A stretch of 64,000 nucleotides of DNA, taken from contig NZ_BIMB01000002.1 of assembly GCF_004000865.1 (NCBI RefSeq), positions 124,001 through 188,000 of the forward strand. Direction: 5' to 3'. The translations under genes were made by a program, and so were the position numbers. Positions 15,737-23,526 of this stretch are shown one piece after another. The number at the start of each line of letters is the position of its first letter. The first letter of the stretch is position 1. The DNA is from Paenibacillus elgii NBRC 100335 (GTDB taxonomy: Bacteria > Bacillota > Bacilli > Paenibacillales > NBRC-103111). The notes beneath the pieces are model-generated. The model searched no databases. It was not told the origin of the DNA and was given only the letters and a program-made list of their open reading frames with translations.

Positions 15737-15887
15737 TCATGCTTGCCGGGAACTTGCTTTTTCTTTCAATACGTTCTCCAGCAGTTCGTTCAGCTTCGTC
15801 AGACCGTGCACAATATCTTTCAAGTCGTCTTCCGACGCGTTCTTCACGAACAGCTCCTGGAAGTCTTTCACGTTCCCGAGAATTTCC
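15737..15887 (-). pseudogene. Remnant of a decayed gene (C-terminal fragment)
   Basis: An open stretch of 49 codons ends at TGA 15737-15739 and begins straight after an in-frame TAG at 15888-15890, with no usable ATG. It reads EILGNVKDFQELFVKNASED and continues DLKDIVHGLTKLNELLENVL, a protein-like amphipathic helix pair resembling the dimerisation tail of a small helical regulator. A terminator stands downstream. Together this suggests the 3' end of a gene whose front was deleted. The parent family is not certain. Confidence 0.45.
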
Positions 15888-15923
15888 TATTTAATGAATC
15901 GTTAATATAAGACGTAATAAGTA

Positions 15924-15966
15924 ACGCCACCCGAACGGATCATTCCGCTTGAGTGGCGTTTTTGTG
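15924..15966. terminator. Hairpin with T-run downstream of the HesB/IscA gene
   Basis: AACGCCAC (15924-15931) pairs with GTGGCGTT (15954-15961), followed by TTTTT on the plus strand; on the minus strand the tail is weaker. It lies 50-90 bp beyond the stop of the minus-strand gene at 16016. Possibly its terminator, or a leftover from the lost neighbour. Confidence 0.5.
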
Positions 15967-16015
15967 TAACGTTATATTGACCTTTGATCTTCTTAGACTT
16001 CGTCGTGTGCCCGCC

Positions 16016-16378
16016 TCAATCCTCGCAAGGCTGAGCCAGCGCTTCCTCCTCCGGCTTCGTGCGGAAGCTGGAGCCGCAGCCGCAGGTGGCTACTGCGTTC
16101 GGATTATGGATGCTGAACCCGCCGCCGATGCCGGTGTCTTGGAAATCGATCTCCACGCCGTACAAATATTTCGCGCTCTCTTCGTCCACGACGACCTTCA
16201 GCCCGTGGATGTCCATGACTTTGTCGCCTTCCTGCTCGTTGTCGTCAAAGCCCATCCCGTAGGAAAAGCCGCTGCAGCCGCCTTCCTTGACGCCCACGCG
16301 CAGGAACAAGTTCGGAGCTTCCTCCGCCGCGAGCATTTCTTTAATTTTATCGCAAGCCGTTTCGCTGATTTTAATCAT
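16016..16378 (-). CDS. HesB/IscA/ErpA-type iron-sulfur carrier
   Basis: A 120-residue A-type carrier with the three conserved cysteines: one in GGCSGFSY (about residue 35) and two in the C-terminal CGCGSSF (about 99 and 101), which bind Fe or a [2Fe-2S] cluster for delivery to target apoproteins. The family fit is strong over residues 1-105; a short acidic tail follows. AAGGGAGG lies 9 nt before the ATG. In Bacillus a homologue (YutM) lies near yutJ, yuzB and yutI, and all of these occur within 4 kb here. Confidence 0.93.
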   Translation of the reverse strand: MIKISETACDKIKEMLAAEEAPNLFLRVGVKEGGCSGFSYGMGFDDNEQEGDKVMDIHGLKVVVDEESAKYLYGVEIDFQDTGIGGGFSIHNPNAVATCGCGSSFRTKPEEEALAQPCED

Positions 16379-16461
16379 ATCGCCATGCCTCCCTTACCTG
16401 CTCGAAAATGTACTTCTATCTAGAAGTATACTCCTTCCGGCCTCGGTCCTCAAGGGCTGCC

Positions 16462-16647
16462 TCATTTGCGGTTGTCCGTTTTATCGGCTTCATAATAACG
16501 AAGCAGCAATTGGTCCAATTGTCTGCTGCAGTGCTGCACTTCCGGATGCATGAACCCGAGCTGATTGCCCAAACTTACCATCTGCTCGCGCATGTCTTCG
16601 ATTTCTTCGGAAATGGACGCCTGCTCATCGAGAGCTGGAGTAAGCAA
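16462..16647 (-). CDS. Spo0E-like aspartyl-phosphate phosphatase
   Basis: A 61-residue two-helix protein containing CSRQLDQLLLRYYE, which fits the Spo0E signature (S-x-x-LD) in which the acidic residue contacts the phospho-aspartate. This family removes phosphate from Spo0A and so delays sporulation. Start taken at TTG 16647 with AGGA 10 nt upstream; the first nine residues are not family-like and a later start is possible. It is not in an operon with the upstream or downstream gene. Confidence 0.82.
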   Translation of the reverse strand: MLTPALDEQASISEEIEDMREQMVSLGNQLGFMHPEVQHCSRQLDQLLLRYYEADKTDNRK

Positions 16648-16775
16648 CTTGGCACCGTCCTACCCAATGTTATTTCAATCTATTAGTATACTAAACTCCC
16701 CTGCCCATGAAAATAGGAATTAAACCCTATCTTGTTTGTTTTTACAACAGGAATATAGTTTTAACGATTCATGTA

Positions 16776-16804
16776 TTGCCCCTCTTCGGCAGTAGGTTTA
16801 TAAT
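16776..16804 (+). promoter_or_regulatory. Promoter upstream of mqnE
   Basis: TTGCCC (16776-16781), 17 bp, TATAAT (16799-16804). Predicted start near 16811 leaves an untranslated leader of about 270 nt before mqnE. Confidence 0.65.
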
Positions 16805-16810
16805 AAGGAG

Positions 16811-17082
16811 TATTGTTTATCACACGTGTCATCGGGAGAAACACATTGTCGGTCTGTCCAAGCACCAAGCGAAGCTTCGTATTTCATGGAATACGTCCAA
16901 GCTTCGCCTACCTGTGTGTCCTTGGCCGGCTGACCATGTGCAAGCTTTCACAGCTTCCGCCGGTTCATTCGCAGCAGACTGTGAAAAGCTCGATTCCCTG
17001 TATCGTTGTACAATTTCATCGACAGAGCGTCCCGTCAGCGGAAACCAGGGGCGCCTGACCCATTTACGGAGGTGGCTAAACC
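16811..17082 (+). promoter_or_regulatory. Long structured 5' leader of mqnE (candidate cis-regulatory RNA)
   Basis: Between promoter and start codon lie several strong stems. GCGAAGCTT (16869-16877) pairs with 16899-16907 and encloses CGTATT/AATACG. AGCTTTCACAG (16943-16953) pairs with CTGTGAAAAGCT (16979-16990). CCGGC (16926-16930) could instead pair with GCCGG (16959-16963), and this would exclude the previous stem or form a pseudoknot. No protein-coding sense is visible. I do not recognise a known riboswitch class, and no clear terminator precedes the gene. Confidence 0.5.
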
Positions 17083-18186
17083 ATGAGTATGATTGTCAAC
17101 AGCCAGGAAAGGCGCATGGCCGAAATCGCCGAAAAAGTGGAGCACGGAGAGCGTTTGACCCTGGAAGACGGCGTTTTTCTGTACGAAACGGACGATTTAT
17201 TAACCATCGGACAATTAGCAAACCAAGTGAACCTGAAGAAGAACGGCAAAAAAGTGTATTTCGTCGACAACATGAGCTTATACTTCACCAATGTGTGCGA
17301 AGAGCACTGTGCGTTCTGCCATTTCCGCCGCGACGAGGGCGAGGACGGCGCGTACACACTCACGGCCGAGCAAATGTTCGATTACATCGACAAGCATTAC
17401 CACCCGAACATGCGGGAGTTCCACATTACGGGCGGCCACAATCCGAACGTGCCGTTCCAATATTATGTCGACTGTATTAAGGGGCTGAAGCAGCGTTATC
17501 CGAATGTGACCATCAAGGCGCATACGGCGGCGGAAATTGAGTTTTTTTCCCGGCTCAGCGGGTTAAGCTATAAAGAAGTGCTGCAAACGCTGATGGATGC
17601 CGGACTCGGCACGATGCCGGGCGGGGGCGCGGAGATTTTGTCCGAGCGTTACCGCAAAAAAATGCACCTGGTCGACAAAGCCTCCACCGAAGCTTGGCTC
17701 GAAGTGCATCGCACCGCGCATCAGCTCGGCATGAAAACGCACGCCACCATGCTGTTCGGCTCCATCGAGACGTTCGAGGAACGAATTCGGCATATGATGT
17801 ACCTGCGCGAGCTGCAGGACGAAACCGGCGGCTTCATGGTCTTTATACCGAACTCGGTTCAGCCGGCTAGTGTCAACGCAAGCATCAAGCGCCGTGTTTC
17901 AGCGTTCGACAATCTGAAGACGATTGCGATCAGCCGTCTGATGCTGGACAACATTCAGCATGTCAAAGCTTACTTCATCAATCTCGGTACGCAGCTTACG
18001 CAAATTGCCCTGACGTTCGGCGCTTCGGACGCCCACGGCACGATTATCCAGGAACGCATCAGCCATGCCGCTGGAGCGACCTCGCCTGAAGGCATGACAC
18101 GGGACGAACTGGTTTGGCTCATTCAAGGAGCCGGCCGCATTGCCGTCGAGCGCGATACTTTCTATAACGAGATCAAGGTCTACTAA
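17083..18186 (+). CDS. mqnE: Aminofutalosine synthase MqnE (radical SAM)
   Basis: A 367-residue radical SAM enzyme. Cys72, Cys76 and Cys79 in NVCEEHCAFCHF bind the [4Fe-4S] cluster that cleaves SAM. FHITGGHNPNVPFQYY, TIKAHTAAEIEFFSRLSG and GTMPGGGAEILSERYR are characteristic. It joins SAM to 3-[(1-carboxyvinyl)oxy]benzoate to make aminofutalosine, an early step of the futalosine route to menaquinone. CGGAGGTGG stands 7 nt before the ATG. The UbiD-like decarboxylase at 21676-23436 may serve a later step; other mqn genes are not in the window. Confidence 0.95.
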   Translation: MSMIVNSQERRMAEIAEKVEHGERLTLEDGVFLYETDDLLTIGQLANQVNLKKNGKKVYFVDNMSLYFTNVCEEHCAFCHFRRDEGEDGAYTLTAEQMFDYIDKHYHPNMREFHITGGHNPNVPFQYYVDCIKGLKQRYPNVTIKAHTAAEIEFFSRLSGLSYKEVLQTLMDAGLGTMPGGGAEILSERYRKKMHLVDKASTEAWLEVHRTAHQLGMKTHATMLFGSIETFEERIRHMMYLRELQDETGGFMVFIPNSVQPASVNASIKRRVSAFDNLKTIAISRLMLDNIQHVKAYFINLGTQLTQIALTFGASDAHGTIIQERISHAAGATSPEGMTRDELVWLIQGAGRIAVERDTFYNEIKVY

Positions 18187-18217
18187 TTAAGTCATAAGAG
18201 AAAGGGTTAACCGTTGT

Positions 18218-19282
18218 ATGAAAAAACTTGTCATTTTGGGCGGAGGCTACGGTGGACTGACGGTAGCGAAAGAATTGCTGGAAGGAGACATCCCGGCCGA
18301 TACGGTGATGATCATGGTCGACCGGATGCCTTATCAGGGACTGAAGACAGAATATTACGCGCTTGCTGCCGGAACGGTGTCCGAAAAAGACGTCCGGGTG
18401 CATTTTCCGGTAGATCCGAGATTGATTCTGAAATACGGCGAAGTGACGGCTGTCGATCCCGAGCAAAAGGTGATCCGTTTCGCGAACGACGAACCGTTGT
18501 CTTACGACTGGCTGGTTATCGCGCTCGGATGCGTGGACAAATACCACAACATTCCCGGGGCGGAGGAATTCTCAAACAGCATTCAGTCGTTATCCGCCAC
18601 CCGCAAAACGTACCAGGCTTCTAACGATGCGGCTCCTTACGGTCAGATTACCATTGTCGGAGGCGGCCTTAGCGGCGTAGAGATGGCGGCGGAGCTCCGC
18701 GAGAGCCGTCCGGACCTCAACATCCGCATCCTGGACCGCGGCGCCAGCGTCCTGTCTCCGTTCCCGGAAAGGCTGCAGCGGTATGTGCGCGAGTGGATGC
18801 TGGAACATGACATCGAGCTGCGTTCGCATGTATCGTTGAACCGCTTGGAAGGCGGTCTGCTGTACAACCAGCAGGAAATCATTCAGACCGACATTACCAT
18901 CTGGACCGCCGGCATTCAGCCCAGCCCGATCGTACAGAACTTGAATCTGCCCAAGGACAATCAAGGACGGTTAACGATTAACGAATACCATCAACTGCCC
19001 GATTACAATGAAATTTATGTCGTCGGCGACTGTGCGGCCCTGCCCTTCTCCCCGAGCGGACAAGCGGCAGAAGCGCAAGGCAAGCAAGTGGCGGAAGTCC
19101 TGCAAGCCGTATGGAAAAACGAAACTCCCCGGCTTGGTAAAATCAAGCTCAAGGGAGTTCTGGGATCGCTCGGTAAAAAAGCCGGCTTCGGCCTGATGGG
19201 CAAGCGGACGGTCATGCTCGGCATGGTGCCCCGCGCCTTGAAGAGCGGCGTGCTTTGGATGTCGAAGCGCCATCTGGGATAA
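18218..19282 (+). CDS. NAD(P)/FAD-dependent oxidoreductase, NDH-2-like (YutJ type)
   Basis: A 354-residue flavoprotein of the type II NADH dehydrogenase superfamily. FAD-binding Rossmann motif LVILGGGYGGLTVAKEL at the N-terminus, a second dinucleotide-binding motif ITIVGGGLSGVEMAAEL (about 142-158), and the FAD-contacting IYVVGDCA (about 265-272). It resembles Bacillus YutJ, whose substrate is not settled. It lies 31 bp behind mqnE in the same direction, so the two may be cotranscribed, which would fit quinone-linked electron transfer. Confidence 0.87.
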   Translation: MKKLVILGGGYGGLTVAKELLEGDIPADTVMIMVDRMPYQGLKTEYYALAAGTVSEKDVRVHFPVDPRLILKYGEVTAVDPEQKVIRFANDEPLSYDWLVIALGCVDKYHNIPGAEEFSNSIQSLSATRKTYQASNDAAPYGQITIVGGGLSGVEMAAELRESRPDLNIRILDRGASVLSPFPERLQRYVREWMLEHDIELRSHVSLNRLEGGLLYNQQEIIQTDITIWTAGIQPSPIVQNLNLPKDNQGRLTINEYHQLPDYNEIYVVGDCAALPFSPSGQAAEAQGKQVAEVLQAVWKNETPRLGKIKLKGVLGSLGKKAGFGLMGKRTVMLGMVPRALKSGVLWMSKRHLG

Positions 19283-19285
19283 ACT

Positions 19286-19543
19286 TTATTCGTCTTTGAA
19301 GAGATCGAGCATGTCCTCGATCTCTTTTATTTTAAGCTGAATAGCCGCCTCCAGCTCCTCTGCGGTGGCTGCCGCTACGATCTCGCCGTTCACCAGCGCG
19401 AACGGAGCCAAATAGCATTCGCCGCAGTTGCCGAGACATCCGTACTCGATCACGTCGTATTCCGGATTTTGCTCCAGCTGCTGCATCAGCTTGGCTGTCC
19501 CGTGGTGCATATTATTCGTACAAAATTCAATGATCGGTCTCAT
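19286..19543 (-). CDS. DUF1450 protein (YuzB-like)
   Basis: An 85-residue protein of the YuzB/UPF0349 family. Three cysteines are arranged as FCTNNM and CLGNCGECY, a thioredoxin-like-ferredoxin type pattern, suggesting metal or redox chemistry, though no activity is known. Its stop lies 3 bp from the stop of the YutJ-like gene, and it is divergent from the NifU-like gene. The same trio occurs together in Bacillus. Confidence 0.9.
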   Translation of the reverse strand: MRPIIEFCTNNMHHGTAKLMQQLEQNPEYDVIEYGCLGNCGECYLAPFALVNGEIVAAATAEELEAAIQLKIKEIEDMLDLFKDE

Positions 19544-19621
19544 CGCACTTTCGCCTGCCTTACAGCCATTTTAATTTTCGATCGATTGTACTATAATAAA
19601 ATAAGAAGGGAGATGATGCAA

Positions 19622-19870
19622 ATGAGCGAGAACACTCAGCAAAGCACCATGTACGACGAGGTTCTTGAAGTTCTAGATAAGCTGCGCCCGTTCCTGCAAC
19701 GCGACGGCGGCGACGTAGAGCTGGTTGACGTTGAGGACGGCATCGTTAAACTGCGTTTGATGGGCGCTTGCGGCAGCTGCCCGAGCTCGACCATCACGCT
19801 GAAAGCCGGTATCGAGCGCGCGCTGCTTGAAGAAGTGGAAGGCGTTCAAGAGGTAATGCAAGTATTCTAA
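19622..19870 (+). CDS. NifU-like iron-sulfur scaffold protein (YutI type)
   Basis: An 82-residue stand-alone NifU C-terminal domain. The CxxC motif in [16 protein letters not shown] (cysteines near residues 51 and 54) can hold a labile [4Fe-4S] cluster. Three nearby ATG codons compete; the third (19622) is chosen because GGGAG is 9 nt upstream of it, whereas the first two overlap that site. A TATAAT box lies at 19592-19597. With the HesB-type protein at 16016-16378 it forms a local iron-sulfur assembly group. Confidence 0.93.
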   Translation: MSENTQQSTMYDEVLEVLDKLRPFLQRDGGDVELVDVEDGIVKLRLMGACGSCPSSTITLKAGIERALLEEVEGVQEVMQVF

Positions 19871-19895
19871 TGCATTGACCGGCCAAGTTTCTGCG

Positions 19896-19948
19896 AAAAA
19901 ACAGCCCCGAGTTCGCATACTCCATGCGCCGCTCAGGGCTGTTTTTTT
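19896..19948. terminator. Bidirectional terminator
   Basis: AACAGCCC and GGGCTGTT form the stem, flanked by six A and seven T. It serves the NifU-like gene (plus) and the SDR gene (minus), whose last codons lie inside the right arm. Confidence 0.88.
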
Positions 19949-20751
19949 GTGCCGCTTGCGGCCGTTTGCACGGACCCGCTGCCGATCATCGCGCGGATCG
20001 GGTCCAATCCTCCGGACACATCCATAATGTTGCCGGTGATGAAATCCGAGCGCTCTTCGCATAAAAAGGCGATGACCCGGGCGATGTCCTCTCCCGTTCC
20101 GGGGCGTCCGCGTGGAGATTCGTCGTCCTGCAAATGCTCCACCTCGCCGATCGTCCGCTCTTTATTCGCGCCGCGAATGTCTCCCGGACAAATCATGTTG
20201 ACCGTAATTCCTTCCGACGCTTCTTCCACGGCCAACGTTTTCGTGAAGGAGACGAGACCGACTTTTGCCGCCGCATAGGCTGCCCGGTGTGGCCACCCCC
20301 GCGCTTCCGCCGCATGGCCGAAGCCGAAATGGATGATCCGGCCCCACTGCTTCCGACGCATCATCGGAATAACCAGATGATCCAAATGCATCACGCCGAG
20401 CAGATTGCCCTGCATCAGCTCGTTGATTTCCCCAAGCTCATACTCCATGAACAGCCGGCGTTCGCGGATGAACGGACCGGCGTTGTTGATCAAAATATCG
20501 ATCGATCCGAAATGACGGACCGCTTCTCGTATGAGCCGTTCCCTGTCCTCGGGAACGGATACGCTTCCCTGAACCGCCTCGCAGCGTACGCCCTTGCGGC
20601 GTATCGCCTCTCGCAGCTCGAACGCTTCCTTTTCGCTGTGCACGTAATTCAGCACAATATCGGTTCCCCGTTCGGCAAGCAGGAGCGCGGTCATTTTTCC
20701 TAGACCTTTGGCGCTTCCCGTAATGAGGGCGGTTTTCCGCTGCCCTTCCAT
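19933..20751 (-). CDS. Short-chain dehydrogenase/reductase with atypical active site
   Basis: A 272-residue classical SDR fold: TGSAKGLGKMTA (cofactor loop), NNAG, YAAAK (catalytic Tyr and Lys) and PGDIRG. The catalytic Ser that normally stands 13 residues before Tyr is not there; the local sequence is IIHFGFGHAAEARGWPHRAAYAAAK read in order, placing His at that position and no Ser nearby. It may use a changed mechanism, or have lost oxidoreductase activity. AGGTGG lies 4 nt before the ATG. No operon partner. Confidence 0.87.
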   Translation of the reverse strand: MEGQRKTALITGSAKGLGKMTALLLAERGTDIVLNYVHSEKEAFELREAIRRKGVRCEAVQGSVSVPEDRERLIREAVRHFGSIDILINNAGPFIRERRLFMEYELGEINELMQGNLLGVMHLDHLVIPMMRRKQWGRIIHFGFGHAAEARGWPHRAAYAAAKVGLVSFTKTLAVEEASEGITVNMICPGDIRGANKERTIGEVEHLQDDESPRGRPGTGEDIARVIAFLCEERSDFITGNIMDVSGGLDPIRAMIGSGSVQTAASGTKKQP

Positions 20752-20838
20752 GCTCCCACCTCCCGCTTCTCGTTCGTTCCCGTTTAATACAAAGTATAGT
20801 GCAAGCCGGAGAGCGATTCAACTTAAAGGCGCTTCGAA

Positions 20839-21537
20839 TCACCGGACCAGATAACGAAATACGGTCGTCACGGAACGGAACGCCATGTCGCAGCCTTGCT
20901 CCAGATCGGCCAAATTTCCGCGGACATCCTCCGTCTCGGAACGCAGCCGTTCCCCGTATTTCGCTTCCTCTGCCTTCATCAAATCGTCCAACAGATCGGC
21001 GTTAATCGTATGGATTTCCATGTTCCGCTGATTGCGCAGACGCGTGAGCGGCTCTTTGTAGCTCGTTTTCAGCTCGTAGAGCTTATCCTCCAAATCCGTA
21101 AACAGCTTGTGCTGATGCATATTGCGAAGAACGGTGAAATATGAGAAACGCGATTTGGCCTTTTCCGTCTTCAAAGCAAAACGTTCGTTCATAAAATGCC
21201 CGAGCTTATCCAGCACGGCGAACAGACGAATCAGTGCGTTGTTATAATAATATAAATGGCGGTGGTAATCGTCCAGCTCCTCGCGCTCCATCCGATCGAT
21301 GAAGGTCGTCTTCACCCGCTCCCCGTAGCGGACGGCCGCGTACTGGCTTTGCTCCATTTCGTCCAATGCCCGCAGAAAGCTTTGGCACCAGATCGCATAA
21401 CGGCGCTCCTGCGCAGTCGGAGCCGCGCCCTTCTTCGTCCGGGTGACGGTTCGCAAATATCCGCGGATCGCCTCATTGGCCTCAAGCAGAAGCCCCGTAT
21501 CCTGCCTGGGCGGCTCGCCAAAAATCGCTCTTAACAT
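20839..21537 (-). CDS. Cthe_2314-like HEPN-domain protein
   Basis: About 232 residues from ATG 21537 (MLRAIFGEPP), chosen because GGAG stands 9 nt upstream; the frame is open to 21609. An all-helical protein with a HEPN-type RxxxxH motif in RNQRNMEIH (near residue 178) and the segment HLYYYNNALIRLFAVLDKLGHFMNERF. HEPN domains are often RNases in toxin or defence systems, but this subfamily occurs singly in Firmicutes and has no proven activity. No cognate antitoxin (MNT-type nucleotidyltransferase) is adjacent. Confidence 0.7.
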   Translation of the reverse strand: MLRAIFGEPPRQDTGLLLEANEAIRGYLRTVTRTKKGAAPTAQERRYAIWCQSFLRALDEMEQSQYAAVRYGERVKTTFIDRMEREELDDYHRHLYYYNNALIRLFAVLDKLGHFMNERFALKTEKAKSRFSYFTVLRNMHQHKLFTDLEDKLYELKTSYKEPLTRLRNQRNMEIHTINADLLDDLMKAEEAKYGERLRSETEDVRGNLADLEQGCDMAFRSVTTVFRYLVR

Positions 21538-21607
21538 AGGTGACCACTCCATCCCATTGTCCCATTCAGTATACCCGATCCCGTTTTGCAAAAACAATCG
21601 CATCCGC

Positions 21608-21658
21608 AAAAAAACGACAGCGGCGCATGGCCCTGGGTAAAGGACACGCCGCTATCGT
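21608..21658 (-). terminator. Terminator of the UbiD-type decarboxylase gene
   Basis: Minus-strand stem of 12 bp (21614-21625 with 21647-21658, one T-G wobble) followed by TTTTTTT. Confidence 0.88.
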
Positions 21659-21675
21659 CGGTTGCGTTTATGAAC

Positions 21676-23436
21676 TTAAGCAAAATATTCGCTCCACCGG
21701 GAATCGACCAACTTCACGATATCTTCCCGCGGGAAAAGCTCATCCGGGTATCCCGGCTTCATCCGGGCGTCGATTACAAGCGGCAGCTCGTAGCCGATAT
21801 GATGGCGATTGACCTGCGTGCGCGCGTAGATGTCGGCTGCCGGGTTAAAGCGAGTGAACACCGTCCACAGAAACGCCGTCTGATCGCCGGCGATAGACGT
21901 CTCATCTGCGACGATGACAAGCGGCCACTGGGCCAGACGATCCCCCGCCTCTTCCACTAACCGGCTAGCCAGGCCGGGATCGTCCGTATAGGAGGCGCCG
22001 GAGACGACGAGACAACCGCGGCAGTAGACGGCAGCAGCCGAAATGCCCGGCAGCTCCCCGCCCATATAAACGGCCGGCAGCTCCCGCTTCGGCTCACCGA
22101 CGCCGACCAGCACCGCTTTACTGCCGTGGTTAAGCCGGTCGCCGGTATAATCGAGCGTATCGTGCGACGTATTGCCGAATACGTACAAGTCCTGCAGCGG
22201 ATCGAACCTCTCCAGCACCGTCTCCAGCAGCGTCGGGAAACGTTCCAGATCCAATTGCCGATCCGTCACCAGCAAAAATTTCGTCAGCGACAGCTGGCCC
22301 TCGCCGAGAATCCGGAACGCCGAGACGATCGCTTCGCGGCTGTAGCTTTCGCGGACAATCGCCGCGGCAAGCGCATGAAAGCCGGTTTCAGCGTACGTCC
22401 ACAGATCTTTGACACCCGGCATCGCCATCGGGAAGGCAGGCGACAGAAGCTTTTGCAGAAACTCACCGAGATAATAATCCTCTTGTCTCGGCTTGCCGAC
22501 AATTGTAGCCGGGTAGATGGCGTCCTTGCGGTGCCACATATGGCTCACGTTGAACACAGGAAAATCGTGAGTCAGCGAATAATAGCCGTAATGGTCTCCG
22601 AACGGCCCCTCGGGACGGCGCACATGAGGCGCTACCGACCCGCAAATCGCAAATTCTGCCTCGGCGACGAGACGGTGCCCTCCTTGCGGATTAGCCACAA
22701 GCGGAAGCTTCTGCCCCATTATGAGCGAGGTCAGCAGCAGCTCCGGCAGATGCTCGGGCACCGGCGCGATGGCCGATGCGATCAAGGCCGGCGGCCCGCC
22801 GAGAAAGACCGTCACCGGCAGCGCTTGTCCGCGCTTCTCCGCTTCGTGGTAATGGAAGCCGCCGCCCTTATGAATTTGCCAGTGCATCCCTGTCGTCCGG
22901 TCGTCGTACACCTGCATCCGGTACATGCCCAGGTTATGATGGCCGTTTTCCGGATGCTCGGTATATACAAGCGGCAGCGTGACGAACGGCCCTCCGTCTT
23001 CCTGCCAGCTCGTTAATACGGGAAGCCCGGCAAGCGGCGCCTCGGTCTTGCACTGCTGCAGCACCGGAGCGGCGTCGGAGGACACGTTTTTCGTCCCGAC
23101 TTTGAGCAGGTCCAGAAGAAGCTGCCGCTGGTCCCAGACTGCCTTCGGCGTCGGCGGAAGCAGCGTATCCTTCGCCGCGATAATATCCTTCATCAGTTGC
23201 TCGGGACGCGGCCCGAACGCAAGGTCAACCCTCCGACTTGTGCCGAACAGATTCGTTACGACCGGAAAGGAAGCGCCTTTTACATTGGTAAACAGTAGCG
23301 CAGGCCCTTGCTCATCGATGACCCTGCGGTGAATTTCGGCAAGCTCCAGATTCGGATCGACCGGCGCGGAGATGACTTTTAATTGATTTTCCTTACGAAG
23401 CGCTTCCAGAAAGCTGCGTAAATTTTCGAATCTCAT
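21676..23436 (-). CDS. UbiD-family prenylated-FMN decarboxylase (menaquinone biosynthesis type)
   Basis: A 586-residue UbiD-like enzyme: FENLRSFLEALRKENQLKVI at the N-terminus, ALLFTNVKG, GMYRMQVYDDRTTGMHWQIHKGGG and the catalytic-region PEGPFGDHYGYYSLTHDFPVFNV, where the conserved acidic/arginine network works with prenylated FMN. Length and the long C-terminal half fit the class predicted to decarboxylate a naphthoate intermediate in futalosine-route organisms (MqnL). The presence of mqnE 4 kb away supports this. Its prFMN-making UbiX-type partner is not seen here. AAGGGAG lies 11 nt before the ATG. Confidence 0.85.
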   Translation of the reverse strand: MRFENLRSFLEALRKENQLKVISAPVDPNLELAEIHRRVIDEQGPALLFTNVKGASFPVVTNLFGTSRRVDLAFGPRPEQLMKDIIAAKDTLLPPTPKAVWDQRQLLLDLLKVGTKNVSSDAAPVLQQCKTEAPLAGLPVLTSWQEDGGPFVTLPLVYTEHPENGHHNLGMYRMQVYDDRTTGMHWQIHKGGGFHYHEAEKRGQALPVTVFLGGPPALIASAIAPVPEHLPELLLTSLIMGQKLPLVANPQGGHRLVAEAEFAICGSVAPHVRRPEGPFGDHYGYYSLTHDFPVFNVSHMWHRKDAIYPATIVGKPRQEDYYLGEFLQKLLSPAFPMAMPGVKDLWTYAETGFHALAAAIVRESYSREAIVSAFRILGEGQLSLTKFLLVTDRQLDLERFPTLLETVLERFDPLQDLYVFGNTSHDTLDYTGDRLNHGSKAVLVGVGEPKRELPAVYMGGELPGISAAAVYCRGCLVVSGASYTDDPGLASRLVEEAGDRLAQWPLVIVADETSIAGDQTAFLWTVFTRFNPAADIYARTQVNRHHIGYELPLVIDARMKPGYPDELFPREDIVKLVDSRWSEYFA

Positions 23437-23526
23437 TGGCCGAGCGTCTCCCTTCTTTCATCCCATGAAATGAATTATATCATTGCCAAATGCCCCCGGA
23501 CAGGACTTATAGTAAAAAAGAGAGGC

